From positions 310,001 to 374,000 of the forward strand of contig JAKZAN010000004.1 of assembly GCA_023053545.1 (NCBI GenBank): DNA of 64,000 nt, written 5' to 3'. This document shows, in pieces, positions 1 through 13,864 of the stretch (within the stretch, counting starts at the first letter, position 1; each line of letters starts with the position of its first letter). A model generated the notes under the pieces. The model saw only the letters and a list, made by a program, of their open reading frames with translations. It was not told the origin of the DNA and did not search any database. The translations under genes and the position numbers were made by a program. Origin of the DNA: Lepidurus packardi (lineage: Eukaryota; Arthropoda; Branchiopoda; Notostraca; Triopsidae).

Positions 1-3000
1 TGGGCAGCGGCTAAACCAGCCGGACCAGAGCCCACTACCGCTACCTTCTTGTCCGTCCGTATAAGGGGCGGTTCTGCTTCAATCCAGCCTTGCTCGAAGG
101 CGTGGTCAATGATGGCGACCTCAATGCTTTTAATAGTGACGGCCGGGGCGTTGATCGCGAGGACGCAAGCGCTTTCGCAGGGGGCGGGGCAGACTCGACC
201 AGTAAATTCCGGGAAATTGTTGGTCTGCAGGAGTTGCTGGAGCGCTTCCTTCCAGTGATTCTGGAAAACCAAGTCGTTCCACTTTGGAATCACGTTGCCC
301 AAGGGACAGCCGAAAGAACTTTGGCAAAACGGAACGCCGCAGTCCATGCAGCGCGCAGCTTGGACGCGCAATCCCTTGCGCACCGTGTTGAAATTGTAGA
401 TTTCGTCCCAGTCCTTGAGCCGTTTCTCAGCCGGCCTATACATGGCCGTTTCTCTTTCGTACTTGATAAATCCCCTGTATGGAAGGCATAAACGATTAAA
501 CCAAATACACAATGAGAACAAATAGCATAATAAATCATAGTAAATAACGTCCATTACTAGACTACTTTAACACTTGAAAGAAAGAAACAAGGAAGTCAAC
601 ATGTTGACGGAAACCACTTGGGCTAATGGCACACTTACCGCGTCTTATCCAGACGCTTCTTTTCGGTCACATGATCTGTTACCACGTCTTCGATATCGGC
701 CACTTCGGTTTCACATTTCTTCACTACTGGGACTGGGACTTTCGCTTCGCTGAGAGGACGCAGCGCGCGCTGGTATTCGTAGGGAAAAACTTTGACGAAA
801 TCCTTGGCAGCTGCGGGCCAATCTCCCAGAATCCTCTGCGCTACTTCAGAGCCAGTTTGCGCTTGAAACTCGGAGATCAGATCATGTACCGTACGCAGAT
901 CTTCTGGTTCGCACAGCGGTTGCAATTCCACACTCGCTTTATTGCACTTCCTACGATCATGCCCTTAATTATTAGCTCTCTTTTTTAACAAATACGAGAT
1001 TTGGTACCCTTCGAACGTTTTGGCGGTGTCGTACACATAGGCAATACCTCCAGACATGCCTGCCGCGAAGTTACGCCCCGTCAAACCTAAAATGACCACC
1101 AATCCTCCCGTCATATACTCGCAACCATGATCACCCACGCCCTAAGTTAATAGAAATAAAATCCGTCTTAATTAAACTCGAATGAGCTTGCTATTTAGAG
1201 CTAATAAAGGAAATACAACCAATACAGAAACAATAATAATTAATAATAAATAAATAATAATATTCAATGAATAAATCAGTAACATAAAAGAAGTTGGAAT
1301 GGGAAACCCGGAAAGCAATTCCAAACAAGGAAATAGGCTCACCTCCACTACGGCTATCGCACCAGAATTGCGCACGGCAAACCGTTCAGCCACCACGCCC
1401 CTAAAAAACGCTTTGCCGCTCGTAGCACCATACAAACATACATTCCCCGCAATCACATTTTCTTCAGACGCAAAAATCACGTTCTTGGGCGGATAAACCA
1501 CCAATTCTCCTCCGGAAAGTCCCTACAACACACTATTTTCATCACTTGTTCTTTTTATATGCAAAATTTGTCTGTAATAACCTTTGCCACGTAATCGTTG
1601 GCATCTCCTTCTAAGGTCACGTGGACACCCTGCATTAGAAAGGCGCAAAAGCTCTGACCAGCCGAGCCAAATATCTTTAATCGAATACTCCTAGGTGGTA
1701 ACCCTTTGTCTCCGTATTTCCTATCGCGAGAAATACAAACGTTAGCCACACTTATCAGGTAAAAAGTGACAGACTAATTCAGGAAGGAAAAGCTTAACAA
1801 ACTTGGCAATGTGGTAGCTTAAAGTTGAGCCCACCGCACGCTGCTCATTCTGAATGCGCGATTCAATGTCCACTTCTTTCGTCCGGCCTTCAATCACCTC
1901 CCATGCTTGGGCTACCAACACATTATCCAGATGCTCTCCCAGATTAAAGTCTTGCGCCACCGAGCCGCCTTGGATATTCACACCCGGCCGCATTTGCTGA
2001 GCATTTTTGAGCATTTGCGCAAAATTCAAGGTTTTGGCTTTGGGACTAACGTCCTCGCGCACCTTCAAGTAGTCTGTATGACCAATCAGGTCTTGGAACT
2101 TCTTCACCCCCAATTCTGCCATATAAGTCCGTACCTGCACCCCGGAGAAAAAAAATACTAATTATACCCTATCCGGTTTAGCTTAAATAACAAATAACTG
2201 TCGTCTACTCACCTCTTCCGCGAGCAGGAACAGATAGTTGATGACATGCTCAGGTTTTCCTTCAAATTTCTTCCGGAGTATCGGATCCTGGGTAGCTATA
2301 CCCACGGGGCACGTATTGAGATGACACTTGCGCATCATGGTACAGCCCAAGGCGATCAAAGGGGCGGTGCTGAAGCCAAATTCATCCGCGCCTAGCAAAG
2401 CACCCACAACCACATCAAAACCCGTCCGGATTTGCCCATCCACTTGCAAAACGACGCGCGAACGTAAATTGTTGAGCGTCAAGGTCTGATGCGTTTCCGC
2501 AATCCCCAATTCCCACGGCAATCCAGCGGCTTTAATGCCTGTCCAACTAGAAGCCCCAGTTCCGCCATCGTGTCCTGAAATGGTAATATGCTCCGCCTTG
2601 CCTTTTGCCACCCCTGTTGCCACCACGCCTACTCCCACCTCAGAAACTAGCTTCACACTGATGCGCGCCAGAGGATTGGCCGCTTTCAGGTCATAGATTA
2701 ACTCGGCGAGGTCCTCGATACTGTAGATATCGTGATGTGGGGGTGGGGAAATGAGTCCAACTCCAGGAACGCTGTGACGCGTTTTCCCGATCTCCGCCGT
2801 CACCTTTTTTTAAACAATCAAATTCAATCTAATAAATACATTGAATATTATCAAACCTAAACCGAATATAATAACTAGATTAAATTCAATAAATAAAACA
2901 AAACAAATTAAATAAATAAATCGAACATGCAAATAGAAAAAGTAAAATAATGTTAATAGTAAAATGTAAATAGAATGTTATACAATTTAAATTGATTAGT

Positions 3001-6000
3001 TATTTCTATTTTCTATTACTAACTGTCTAGTAGACTACCTTAAAGATACTAAACTGATCGAAGTGGTGTAATTTTGTTTTTGTTTTTTTCCTTGTCTCTA
3101 CCAATAATAAGATCAATAGAAAGTTTGTTTCAGAATAATAATAACCTTTTTCCCCCAAAAAAAAATCAGAAATATGAAATAGTCAGAAATAGTCAATAAT
3201 GTGTCCGTTAGATGGCACAGTTTTGAATAAAAACAGACCAACAACAAGATATTATTGTTCTCCACCAAATTACCTTGTACCCCGGTAGTTCGCCACCTTC
3301 ACCAGGTTTGGCGCCTTGGGCCATTTTGATTTGCAGCTCGTCCGCATGGGCTAAATACGCAGCAGTGACGCCAAAACGCCCGCTCGCCACTTGTTTGATG
3401 GCTGAGCGCGTCTCCGTGTTGTTATAGCGCTCCGTGTCTTCTCCACCTTCTCCGGTATTGGATTTACCCCCAATCTTGTTCATGGCGACGGCCAAAGCTG
3501 TATGGGCTTCACTGGAAATGCTACCAAAACTCATCGCTCCTGGAATCCACGAATAAGCAATAAAAGTATATCTATATCCCCAAATAATAATAATACAGAA
3601 TATTATAAAAATAATACAAAAATAATAACAAAACTATTAAAATATCAATAATAATATTTAAAATAAGAATCTTATAATAAGAAGTCATTCTTTTTACCTG
3701 TAGCGAAGCGCTTGACAATCTCTTGCACGGGTTCTACTTCATCCAAAGGTACTGGACACCCCGAGGGTATGAGTTCCAGTTGTCCGCGTAAAGTACACTG
3801 TTGCAGTGATTCCAGGGTTGATTCTTGGAAGCGTGCATAAGCATCTCGGCTGTTGTTGATGGCAGCTTCCTAAAAAGATAATACATTACTGTCAAGAACT
3901 GTTCTTCCAGATTGGAAAAAATGCTTTGTTGAACCTGCAAGTTTCCCAAACTCAGGGGATCGTTGAGATGTTTCTCTCCTCCACTGCGCCAATGGTACTG
4001 GCCGGGGTTTCGCAAGCCGTAATCATCGCAATTACGATCGCAATACGTTAACCAATGGCGTTCTGCCGTTTCTTCGGCCAGTACTTTGAATCCCACGCCC
4101 CCAATCCTGGATGCTGTCCCCTGCTCAGTCCAAGGTCATTTTCGCTGGGTTTTTACGGGAACGAAAAATGGAAATACCTTAAAACAACGGTCTATGACTT
4201 CATCTGCCAAGCCCACGGCTTCGAAAATCTGAGCCCCTTTATAGGACTGGAGAGTGGAAATCCCCATTTTGGCCATGACTTTCGAAATGCCGATCTCTAC
4301 CGCTTGACTGTAATTCTAGAACCCAATATAAATAATTTGATTAGAATAATCTTTATGCTTACCCTTACAATTATAAATAACTAACACGACATACCAAGGA
4401 CAAGTTTAAGAAACATAAAACTGATGAGAACGACTCAATTTACCGTAAAAACGTCTTCGTCGGTCATACTGGCGTCCAATAATCCCTCTCGACGCAAAGC
4501 GCGTCCAGTTTCCAGTACCAAATACGGATTCACGGCGTCGGCGCCGTAACCCAGTAGAACACACATATGATGGACTTCCCTGTACAAACAAAATAACTCT
4601 TAAATAATAATTCCGGTTAAAAAACGAAAAAAGACGAAAATCCAACCTGGCTTCACCGGTTTCCACAATTAGGCCAACGCGCATACGCAATCGCGCTTCA
4701 ATCAGGTGATGGTGTGTCGCTCCCAACGCTAATAGCGCACTCACAGGAATTCTATAAAAATGGTTGTTGAAACCTCTTTCAAGACAAACTTTGTTTTACC
4801 GGTCTTTCCCTGCTAACCGATCCGACAAGATCACAAAATGGTAGTGCTCTTGCACCGCTTGCGCAGCTTCGGCGCAAATACGATCCAGTGCTAGGCCAAT
4901 GTCAGGTACTTCTACTGGCATAGTAATATCAATCGTCCGCGTCTGAAAAGAAGGTTGCGTTCTTAAATCTTCTCACTTCCCACTTTTAGACACCCCTTTT
5001 TGTATTTTTAGATATATATATATACCTTCCAATTCTTCCAATTTGTCGCGCGTAACGTTTCCAGACCCCCGAGAGAGAGCACAGGATTCCGCAAGTAGAG
5101 TCGATGGCATTGCTCCGGACTAGGCTCCAGTATATTCGCCTCGGGGCCAATCGGGCAAGCCAAGGACATGACAATGCGTTCCCTGAAAGGGTCAATTGGC
5201 GGATTCGTCACTTGCGCAAAGAGTTGTTTGAAGTATTCATAAGGCAAAGGTTGGAACTCGGACAAGCAGGCGAGTGGCGCATCGTTGCCCATGGATCCTA
5301 ACGCTTCTTTCCTAAACATTCGATGTATTCATGTATTCGATGTATTCATGTATTCATGAGTTCATGTATTCGATTCAAAAAGTCAAAACTGATGTCTAAG
5401 CTACTCACTTATGCTCAATCATAGGCAGGAGCAGCATGAGAAGCGTTTCCAAGGTGTAATTAAACAGAGACAAACGTTTGTCATTGGCCAAAGTTTCCTT
5501 GCACGTTTCCTCAACGCTGCAGCCGTTTGGTTTCGCTTCTATTGTTCCGTTGTGGCCGTTGGCTTCTAACACAGGAAGCGGACGTAAAGCCCTGAGGTCC
5601 CTCAAAGTTGTCTAAATGAAGTGATTCAAATTTGAGCCATGAATGCTGTAGATAGATAAATCTTTGAATCTCTACCATTTCTTTGACCCATTCCGAATGC
5701 GGTCGGCTACGCGCGATTTGCAGCTTCAGCTCTTCATCGCGGATAACGAGGTGCTCTTGAGTGTCAATCAGCAGCATCCGGCCAGGTTTCAATCGTCCCT
5801 ATAGAAAAGAAAAGCGGAACAGAATGGCTTCGTATCCAGCCTTGATCGCAGTCGAAGAGATTACTTTCTGGACGACGTTCTCTGGTTCGACGTCGTAGAC
5901 GCCTACTTCGGAAGCCATGACCATCACATTATCCTTGGTCACATAAAACCTCGAGGGCCGCAACCCGTTTCTATTTGCAATATACAAAACCGGATTAGTT

Positions 6001-8021
6001 CGAATCTCAAAAACACCTGCACAAGATCTGTCCAAAGAGACGGACAAACTACAAGGTTCTAGTAATTACCTATCCAAAATAGCGCCGATGTACCGGCCAT
6101 CAGTGAACGTCATCAGGGCGGGGCCATCCCATGGTTCCATGGCGCAAGCTGACCACCGGTAAAAATCCTTCTTCTCAGGATGCATTAAAGGATCGTTTTG
6201 CCACGCTTCGGGCACCATTGTAATAACCGCCTAAACCCAAATAAACTGTCAGTAATTTCTATTTTTTTTTTTTTTTAAAGAATCGAACCTCGGGTAGTGA
6301 GCGGCCTCCAATGGCCACCAAAAACTCCAAAACGCAATCGACAGCACCAGAATCGCTCAAGTTCGGCTCCACGACCGGGTACAGCGCTTTCAGAGACGAT
6401 CCAAATTTGGCACTGCCCATTACGCCTTCCCGGGCTTTCATAAGGTTCACGTTACCTCTGAGCGTGTTAATTTCTCCGTTATGGGCCAAAACTCTATTGA
6501 AATTATTTTACTTTAAAATCCATTGTGAATATAGCTTTTGGTCTATTCAACTGTACCGTAAGGGATGGGCGCGTTCCCAACTCGGGAAAGTATTCGTCGA
6601 AAACCTCGTATGAACGAGCGCTAAATACGTATGAAAATCCGGTCTCTGAAATGAATAATGTACAGTTGTAACAAGACACACACTTTCCATTGAGATCTTG
6701 ACTAGCGTAGTACGGTCAACTTTTCAATTCACACACTATCAAAGCTTTAGTTTACTAAAGGAAAGTTTGCTAAAGTAGCGTTTTAGTAAAGGAACAACAT
6801 TCATAAGAGGAATGCATTCGTCTTATTTTTTTAAAATTTCTTTTTGTAAGAAAAAGGGTAGAAACGTGGGTTTTCACCTGCAAATCAGGAAAGTAAGTCC
6901 ATAGTTGATCCGACGTTAACTGTCCTTTGTAAACAACAGTTGCGGCTGATAAACTGCAAATATAGAAGCGTACTCCTGGCTTAGGCAGCGCATGCGTGGC
7001 GTTTTTGCGCAGGAAAAACACCTGTGAAATGACCCAAATTTAATTTTTATGAAAAAAATTGAGTGTTTTTCTTTCAAACACTGTAATGGGTATTACTTTT
7101 TCGCGAAACAGCTCTTCACTGTGATCTTCCCCCAGCAATGATCCCACAAAAACTTGTCGCATCAAAGGTTCGCTACCACGAGCTACTTCTCCGATTTTGG
7201 AATTATCGGTGGGGACGGTCCGCCAGCACAAAACCTTATGAATAGATTCATCAAACCCACGACCGGAATAAGAGACTGGATAAAAACCTAATTCTGTCTG
7301 GATAATTTACTTTCAGTTTGTATTGCTCTGCCAACTCCGCAAAATGACGTTCGGTAGTCAGATGATGGTTTTTATCCATATAACAAATGCCAGTGGCGTA
7401 AGAACCGGGGGCAGGTAAATCTACACCGTGCAATTCCCTAAATAATTGACAGAATAAGTTGATAAGCATAAAGCAGTTGTCTTCCAATTTGTGTTAGTTA
7501 ATTCATATCAAGGCAAAGGTGACTTATCATAAGAGGTTCCTTTCTGGGCCCCAAATACTACATTTTGGTGTTGGCAGAAACTCGCAGTTACACTTGTCCC
7601 GTTCTTTTTGAAAATTAGTCCACCTGAATCATAATATCAACTATAGTTTACTTGACGATGGACGAATACATGGAATGCGGAATGGCCGACAATACTCCAG
7701 CGCCGTCCCCAGTATCATTGTCACAAGAACAAGCTCCTCGATGGTTTAACCGCGCAGCTAATTTGCATGCATCCCTTAGAATCTAATGAGATTTAAAACA
7801 TTCTAAATTAGATAATCCAAATTTTTTGTAAATGTTCTTTTAAATTTACTTAAAGCAAAAATGTAATTAAAGTAGGACAAAACACAGTACGTAAAGCAAG
7901 TAGAGTTTGTAACCTTATTGGACCGGACGCCGTCGATGCTGACAACGAAACCGACACCACATGCTTCTTTTTCATTGTTGGGATCGTATAGTCCCTGCGC
8001 AGTCGGATACTCCCAACTCAT
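1..8021 (-). CDS. Glutamate synthase (NAD(P)H-GOGAT), fused large+small subunits, 5' part
   Basis: Makes two glutamates from glutamine and 2-oxoglutarate using NAD(P)H. Twenty-six exons join in frame (5141 nt, about 1713 residues): 8021-7914, 7782-7652, 7437-7311, 7234-7097, 7021-6878, 6645-6557, 6493-6289, 6230-6070, 5970-5865, 5798-5676, 5611-5409, 5311-5026, 4942-4800, 4751-4647, 4579-4444, 4315-4178, 4120-3935, 3869-3698, 3539-3274, 2803-2213, 2134-1803, 1720-1582, 1522-1343, 1141-996, 950-639, 474-<1. Exon 1 holds the class II amidotransferase nucleophile (EACGVGF, Cys21). Exons 18-20 carry the FMN synthase domain, including the 3Fe-4S motif C-x5-C-x4-C near residue 1141. Exons 21-24 form the GXGXG domain. 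Exon 26 begins the small-subunit region ([18 protein letters not shown]) and stops at the FAD loop [14 protein letters not shown]. Eukaryotic GOGATs have about 2100 residues, so roughly 400 lie beyond the left edge. No frameshift was seen. An upstream exon encoding a longer N-terminus cannot be excluded. Confidence 0.95.
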
Positions 8022-9060
8022 TTTTGCGGTGCGTTGTTACGATTTCCCTTCCAAGGATTTCGCGGAGGCTGCAAAGAAAACCTAAACAAAGATAAAGTCA
8101 AAAAGAAAAGTGCACTACTTTGTCCGCAATATATTAGAAAGTTCCCTAGTCCAGATTTGCGATAACATACTTTTTAATATCCACAAGAAACTCGAAACTT
8201 GTAAGCTGATTCTATAACCGACTTTCAACTTTCCCAGCAAATGCAACTCACAGGGTAAATGAATCTCCCTAGCGACGTAAATCGAACTTTTTTCCACGAC
8301 AAACTCAACTTCCGCCACAACAAAACGCGTTCCGAATTTCCTTTAACAAGGTTAACTAAACCCCCTTTGTCACGTTTCACTAAACAGGAAATCCAGCGTA
8401 AACTTGTGTAACAAGTCAACTTTAGAACGTGAGCTCAGTGAATTCAGTGAATTACCTTAGGCAAGGAAAACACCGTGCTTTTCAAATCCAGAGAAACACA
8501 ACACCGAAGAATCACAACAATGAACCTCGTGTGTGGATGTGCGTGTTTAGCGTAGTTGGCTTCGTTCAACGCCTTAACAGCACCTTAGCACGTTGGCTGA
8601 CTTGTAGCCGGAACGCAACTGAGACTACAGGGCTAAAGTCGGGAGCTTTTCAGGTTCTGGAGTCCCTTGTCAAAGATCAGGGCGTCTTTTAGCGCTTTAG
8701 TTTGGCTGGCCTTCGTTCGGAGCTTTCTTCGGATCATATACCCTTTCCTTTTTAGCCTGCTGGCTATTTTCCTCAGGTAATCTAGCATGGGCAAATCGGT
8801 TTACCGTTTACCGAGGGACCCTCTTTTCATTATTGGTGGTAGAAGAGTATGAACCACCCCCACCCGTCCCTCACCCCTTAGCGTAGGGGAGGGAAGCAGA
8901 TGTGGGCCTGTGGATAGACAAAGAAAAAGGCGTTTTTACCCCCCAACTGTGTGTTTTGACGATATTTTTATCCCTTTTTAAAAATATTGGCCTCCAGAAG
9001 CCGTCTACTATGAAAGATGTTATGATTCTCAGGTTCTGAGGCTGTCGGGTTCGCGTTTCG
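8022..9060. other. GOGAT upstream/5' region, no gene recognised
   Basis: This is the 5' side of the minus-strand glutamate synthase gene. The start codon follows a purine-rich context (GCAAAAATG). No clear TATA box, convincing coding exon or RNA gene was seen. C-rich tracts (CCACCCCCACCC) lie near 8858-8880. Just past its right edge the plus strand changes to a T/G-rich, C-poor composition that continues through the Helentron region. Confidence 0.5.
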
Positions 9061-10049
9061 TTTTTTCAAGGGCGAATGCAAATTTGGTTACCTAACAGAA
9101 ATGTTAAAAAACCTGTTGTTGGGCTTCTAGGCACCACGTGATCATGGCGTGCGTTCTTCCAGGGAATCGATAAAAACCCGTTTAACATAGGTGGTGATTG
9201 AAAGCATGTTGAATCGGTGTAGAAGCCAACAACTGCAGCGCAATATAATCTGACTGTTAAATAGACAAACAAGACGACAGGATGAACTGTCGAATAAGCT
9301 GTGCCAGGGAGTCCGTGTGAGTTGTGGATGACGTGGTGTTCTGTGGTTCTGGTAGATGGCTGTGTAGTTGAATGACGGTTGTCAAGCGTGTGTTGATGTG
9401 TGTTATTATATGTTAAGAAAATCGACACTGGTTTTGATCTGTTGTAAAAGTGTATAATTAGCTGTTTGGTAATTATTCTCTGTTGTTTTGTTTGGTAAGT
9501 TTTATTTGTTTCTCCGTAGTTTTGGTAATTTGTTTTTGTGGGTATGAATGTTAGTGTGTAATGAGTTTCGTTATGCTTTACTAAGGAGTGTTGTGTTTAG
9601 AGACCTGAGAGTTAAGCGATATTTGTGTATTTATTTGCAAATTTGAGTACGACGTCGTTGGCCTTAGGTGGTGTATCTGTTGTCGTTTTTGCCACTTGTC
9701 TGTTTAATGTAGTTTCATTGCATTATTTTGAGTATTCGTTTTTATTGCTTTAGTTTTTTAATTGCTTAGTTTTTTTGTGTGACAATTTTTTTGGCATTTC
9801 GTTTTGGAACGCGTCTTGTTGTAAGATAAGAATTGGTATATTAATAACCTTTTTTTTATTGTAGACACGTTTGGTATATAGTCTTTGTTTTGCGGCTTGT
9901 GGAGCTGTTGCGGTTTTACCTGTAAGAATTGCAGTGTTATAATTAATAAACGACAGTTTAATTGGAACATTTATATTGAAATCGTCTTGGATACAGGTAC
10001 ATGATTACAGAAATGTCACAAAATAGTGGAGGGGATTAGTATGGGTTCT

Positions 10050-11093
10050 TTAAGGGTTTTGGGTAATGTTAACTACTTCTTTTTTTTGTTCATCCACAGT
10101 GTATATGATGTCCGTTGCTGTAAGAATCTTAATAACCAAGTCGGTCGTGTTGTGTGGCGTCAACTCCTGGTTTTCGGCTTTTCTGAAGATATTTTGCAGG
10201 AGTTCGCTGTTTATTGAAGCCTCCAGGATGTCGCATTCGTGTTGAAACCCAAGCGTGGCTTCAATGTTCGGGGGTGTGGTGGCGTTGAGCTGCATCCGTT
10301 TGCAACTTCCGCAGTGGAATAGAATTTCGTTGTTGTCCTCCCATTCTGTTTTTTTCTTACAGGCCAGGCAAGTTCGGTTAATCTGCACGTTGCAGTGAGC
10401 GACTCCGCTGAAGGTTAGTTGTCTGGGTGGTTCCATTGTTGCTGGTGGTGTGGGTACAGAAAGATTTGTCGCCGATTCTTGGATGCGAGACTGCTGCGTT
10501 AGACTTATGTTGTTATAATCCTGATTGTAGACAACATCCGTAATGTCATACACTTGGTTCAGGACTAAGTCTATGTTTTGATTTTTCCAGCAGATTAATT
10601 TGGCTTGTGAAGTTTCGTCAGCAATGATGACCTCTCTGTACATTTGGCCGGTTGCGGTCTTGTGGTCCTCCGTGATTTGCTGAATCTGGACGGTGATCAG
10701 GTAACGTTCGTTGGGATATTGCGTGCAGGTTTGAAGCGTTGCTCGCTGTTGTGGGCGAGAAGCGTACTGAAAGGGTGGACGCGGGATTGCTTCGGTCACT
10801 TGCGATGCCTGATTAATTTTGATGACGTCGTATTTTGTCTTCTTTTTAGGTGTCTGGTGTTCGCTTTGGCTGGTCAGTGATGGGCGGATGGTGATGGGTA
10901 TTTTTTCGGCGAAAAAACGCTTCATTCGGTTATATGAGCCTGGGACAAAGGAAATGCATTCCTCGTATTGCGTTGGGGACGTTTGCAGAAAAAATCTGAA
11001 GTTCTGGGACTTGGTGCCAAATTTTGAAGGACTCTGATTGTCACGGAGCACAGAAATGTCATGGATAAACCCCGTGTTTGCGTTGGAAGCCAT
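10050..11093 (-). CDS. RPA-like single-stranded-DNA-binding protein (Helitron accessory)
   Basis: A 347-codon intronless ORF starting at an ATG in good context (CCATGG). The middle resembles the OB-fold region of replication protein A large subunit (around residues 125-200, including MYREVIIADETSQAKLICW). It is followed near residues 240-262 by a zinc ribbon C-x2-C-x17-C-x2-C (CLACKK ... CGSC), as in the RPA1 C-terminal domain. The N-terminal 110 residues are polar and unrecognised. RPA-like genes are well known passengers of plant and animal Helitrons and are thought to protect single strands during rolling-circle transposition. It has the same orientation as the Rep/helicase ORF 5.8 kb to its right. 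A captured host gene fragment is the alternative, but the lack of introns and the neighbour favour a transposon gene. The ORF has no internal stop. Confidence 0.75.
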   Translation of the reverse strand: MASNANTGFIHDISVLRDNQSPSKFGTKSQNFRFFLQTSPTQYEECISFVPGSYNRMKRFFAEKIPITIRPSLTSQSEHQTPKKKTKYDVIKINQASQVTEAIPRPPFQYASRPQQRATLQTCTQYPNERYLITVQIQQITEDHKTATGQMYREVIIADETSQAKLICWKNQNIDLVLNQVYDITDVVYNQDYNNISLTQQSRIQESATNLSVPTPPATMEPPRQLTFSGVAHCNVQINRTCLACKKKTEWEDNNEILFHCGSCKRMQLNATTPPNIEATLGFQHECDILEASINSELLQNIFRKAENQELTPHNTTDLVIKILTATDIIYTVDEQKKEVVNITQNP

Positions 11094-13404
11094 GGATTGA
11101 TCTCTATAAAAGTTCGATACATTATTTTTTAAGAAAAGTAAATGTTTTTTTTTAAAGTACTTTTTTTAGAGTGAATGGTTACTTACTTTTTTCAGTGTGC
11201 CTTATAGTAGTAGGGTGCTGTTTCGAAGGTACTGTATGCGAATTGTGACTGGATTGTTCTTGGTTGTTCCTTGTCAGGTCTTTTATACTCGGATTGGATC
11301 GTAGAGTTGAGGTCTGGAAGAATAGATTCATCCTAAAGTCAGGTCCGGTCAAAAGTTCAGGTCAGTCATTAGGGAAAAAGATTCAGTCAATAATCAGGTC
11401 GTTCTCTCCCCCCTTTGTTAACGAAAAGGGTGAATTTGCAAAGAAAAAAGTTCCAAAGGGTACAACCAGTTAATGAGAGTCATGTAAAATTTTCATGCTT
11501 AGTTCGAGTGTCAAAGCACGCTCTGAAATTTCATTAGTTTGGTAGGATGGTCACGTTCTTTTGCGTACCATGTCTTGCACTTTCCACTATTAGCGGCCTA
11601 AAAGTGTTCTTTTAGAGTTGTTTCTTTCGTTTTGTTTTTTAAGGGCGTCATGTTGGGGGATGACGTAGTTAAGAAATGGCACTTGGGTTAAATGTCGACG
11701 ATCGTTGCTTTGTTTGCAAAAATTTTGGATACAATTTTCCTTAATCGATGCTTGGAGTTTTCCATTTTCACCGAAAAAACATAATCTTGCTTTGTAAGTG
11801 AGTAAGATATTTGCTTGGTTTTACTTGGATCCATTTGCACTTTCTGCGGATGATGGTATAGGATTTTTTTCCCCAATAAAACGAATATAGAAACTTTCCC
11901 ACCTGTAAAAAACCCTGCGTGAAAATAACACAATCCAATGACGAGAAAAGACGTAAAAAGTAAAAAAAAGAAGTAAAAGGAAACGAGAAGCTGCCGTTCA
12001 AAACTCCCAATCAACTGGAACAGAAAAAAAAAATATGGCATCTCTTAACGAATATCCTATGCTATAATCAAGGTCCCCTAGTGTGGTTATATAAAAATGG
12101 CGGAAATAACAGAAAAAACAACCAAGAAAAGCGTGGATTCAAATGTAAAAGAGCAGGTGTCGGTCGATCGCATTGAAACGACAAGTTAAATTTAAAAGAT
12201 TGTTAACAAAGGAAAGCGGCCGTTAATTTACGAATTCCTGAATTATCTGTATCAAAATTATTGAAAAATCATTGCAAAATACAGAATTTAATCATTTGTT
12301 AGACTAGAGATTGTAATTTCGTTCTTGACATCATTATTGCCTATTGCCAAAAAGAGACGTTCTCGATATAAAAAAATGACTTACGAATCTACGTGCCTCC
12401 CCTTCCCTCCCTCCTGCAAAAAAAAAGATCACCATTTAACGTCAAAGGCCACATTGCGACGACCTTTCTTGGAAAGCAACTTTGGTGCACCAGGACCAGC
12501 ACCTGTTCGACACCTGCACAAATCCTTGATTTATACCTCCGCCCTCGCCTTTTTAAATGACGGTCTGTATTTCTTTTCTCTGTCTCATCTTCCTTGGTCG
12601 TTCTTCTTTGAATAATTGAAAAAAATGTAGAGCTCGTTTACTAACTGAAGGCAACAGCTATGTCGCACCTTTGTACACAAAATACCTCTCCTGCTTGACA
12701 AGTCAAAACAACGGATTCACTTTCATACCCCTGGTATCAATCTGCACAGTAAAAGTTCGCGGAAACACGCTAAGAAGGCTTTATTGTCTGCAGCTGCCAT
12801 AATGACATTATGACAAGTGTTTCCAAGCGAACGGTGATCGTGCGCCTCTTCAACCTACGGCGATTGCTTCACTTCAGCTATCTATTGACAAGACTTGTGT
12901 TTCGTGGTGAGATGCAATTGTTTCGGTAACATGTTCTTGCACAGTTGGGAATCCTGGGTACTGTTACGACGTGATAGCCACCTTGAAACTTTTACATGTT
13001 TACCAGAAAGAAGGATTTACTGAGGTTCCTCCAGAAATTTCAAGCACCAGTAAGCCACAGAAGTGGGGTAGTCTAGAATCCGGAATGAATTTTCGTTCCG
13101 TCTAACAAACGAATGCCACGGCGTGGTGTGTTTCAGCCTTATAAGAGGCCTCGATTCGACACAAAACACGAGAAGGCTGTTAATCAACTTTAGCAATCGT
13201 TTCAATGGAAAAACGGAGTCGGAGATTTGGCTAGATTCGTTAGGAGTGGGGCTTCGATTGTTTCGTATTCGGGGGAGTTGACTCGTCTCGGCTAGGTACC
13301 TAAGCAGTGAACCCTCGTATTTCAACTGAATACAAACGAGTCAGAGTATGATGTAAGTTTACTTAATTTCAATTGAAGTCTTTACATTTTTATTTATTTT
13401 CTAG
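11094..13404. other. Region upstream of RPA-like ORF, no gene recognised
   Basis: A/T-rich sequence to the right of the RPA-like gene, presumably including its minus-strand promoter and leader. Several short ORFs occur on both strands, but none has a recognisable motif or splice context. Poly-A/T runs are frequent. Confidence 0.4.
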
Positions 13405-13548
13405 GTGGAAAACAAACATCAACTAAACCGTATCCGCCCGTTATTTAAAGGTACCTGGGAACACATATGGGATGGATTTGCAATGGATGTCCCTGACAGA
13501 AATATGCACTTGCCAAAAAACAAGATTGACGCTGAATTTCTTGATAAG
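13405..13548 (+). other. Exon-like coding fragment inside the Helentron (possible gene capture)
   Basis: A 144-nt open block (48 codons, phase 0 at both ends) lies between a pyrimidine-rich acceptor ending TTTTCTAG and a donor AAG|GTAAAAG. The frame has a normal protein composition (for example FKGTWEHIWDGFAMDV) and opposes the Helentron genes. I do not recognise the protein and saw no partner exon on either side. Helitrons often carry gene fragments, so a captured exon is a reasonable reading. A chance ORF between splice-like signals is the alternative. Confidence 0.35.
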
Positions 13549-13864
13549 GTAAAAGTAAACGTGTTAAGATCGAAATGTATCGAGAAAAACAGCCGCGCAT
13601 AATGGAAGAGTGAAATATGGAAAGAAGAACGAACATACAGGTGGAGATTTTTTTTTTTCATCGAAAATCAATCGTAGGCTAACGCCTGTTGATGGTTCTC
13701 TATTTTACCATGACAGTGAATGTTTACGATTACAATTTAACTGAGTACAAATGAATGAAGAGTAGTAGCCTCTTCTAAAATTTGGGGTGGGGAGTATTAG
13801 GATAAAAATTAAGGGTATGGATAATTTGGAATTGGGTTACAGAGGGAGATTATAGTAAATGGTT

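Noticed and set aside
1..491. Plus-strand ORFs 49-258 and 90-491
   Set aside because: They are antisense to the small-subunit region exon of glutamate synthase, whose Cys motifs are clear on the minus strand.
9066..9428. 120-codon minus-strand ORF left of the RPA-like gene
   Set aside because: His/Thr-rich with no motif, and it lies where A/C-rich minus-strand composition makes long ORFs likely.
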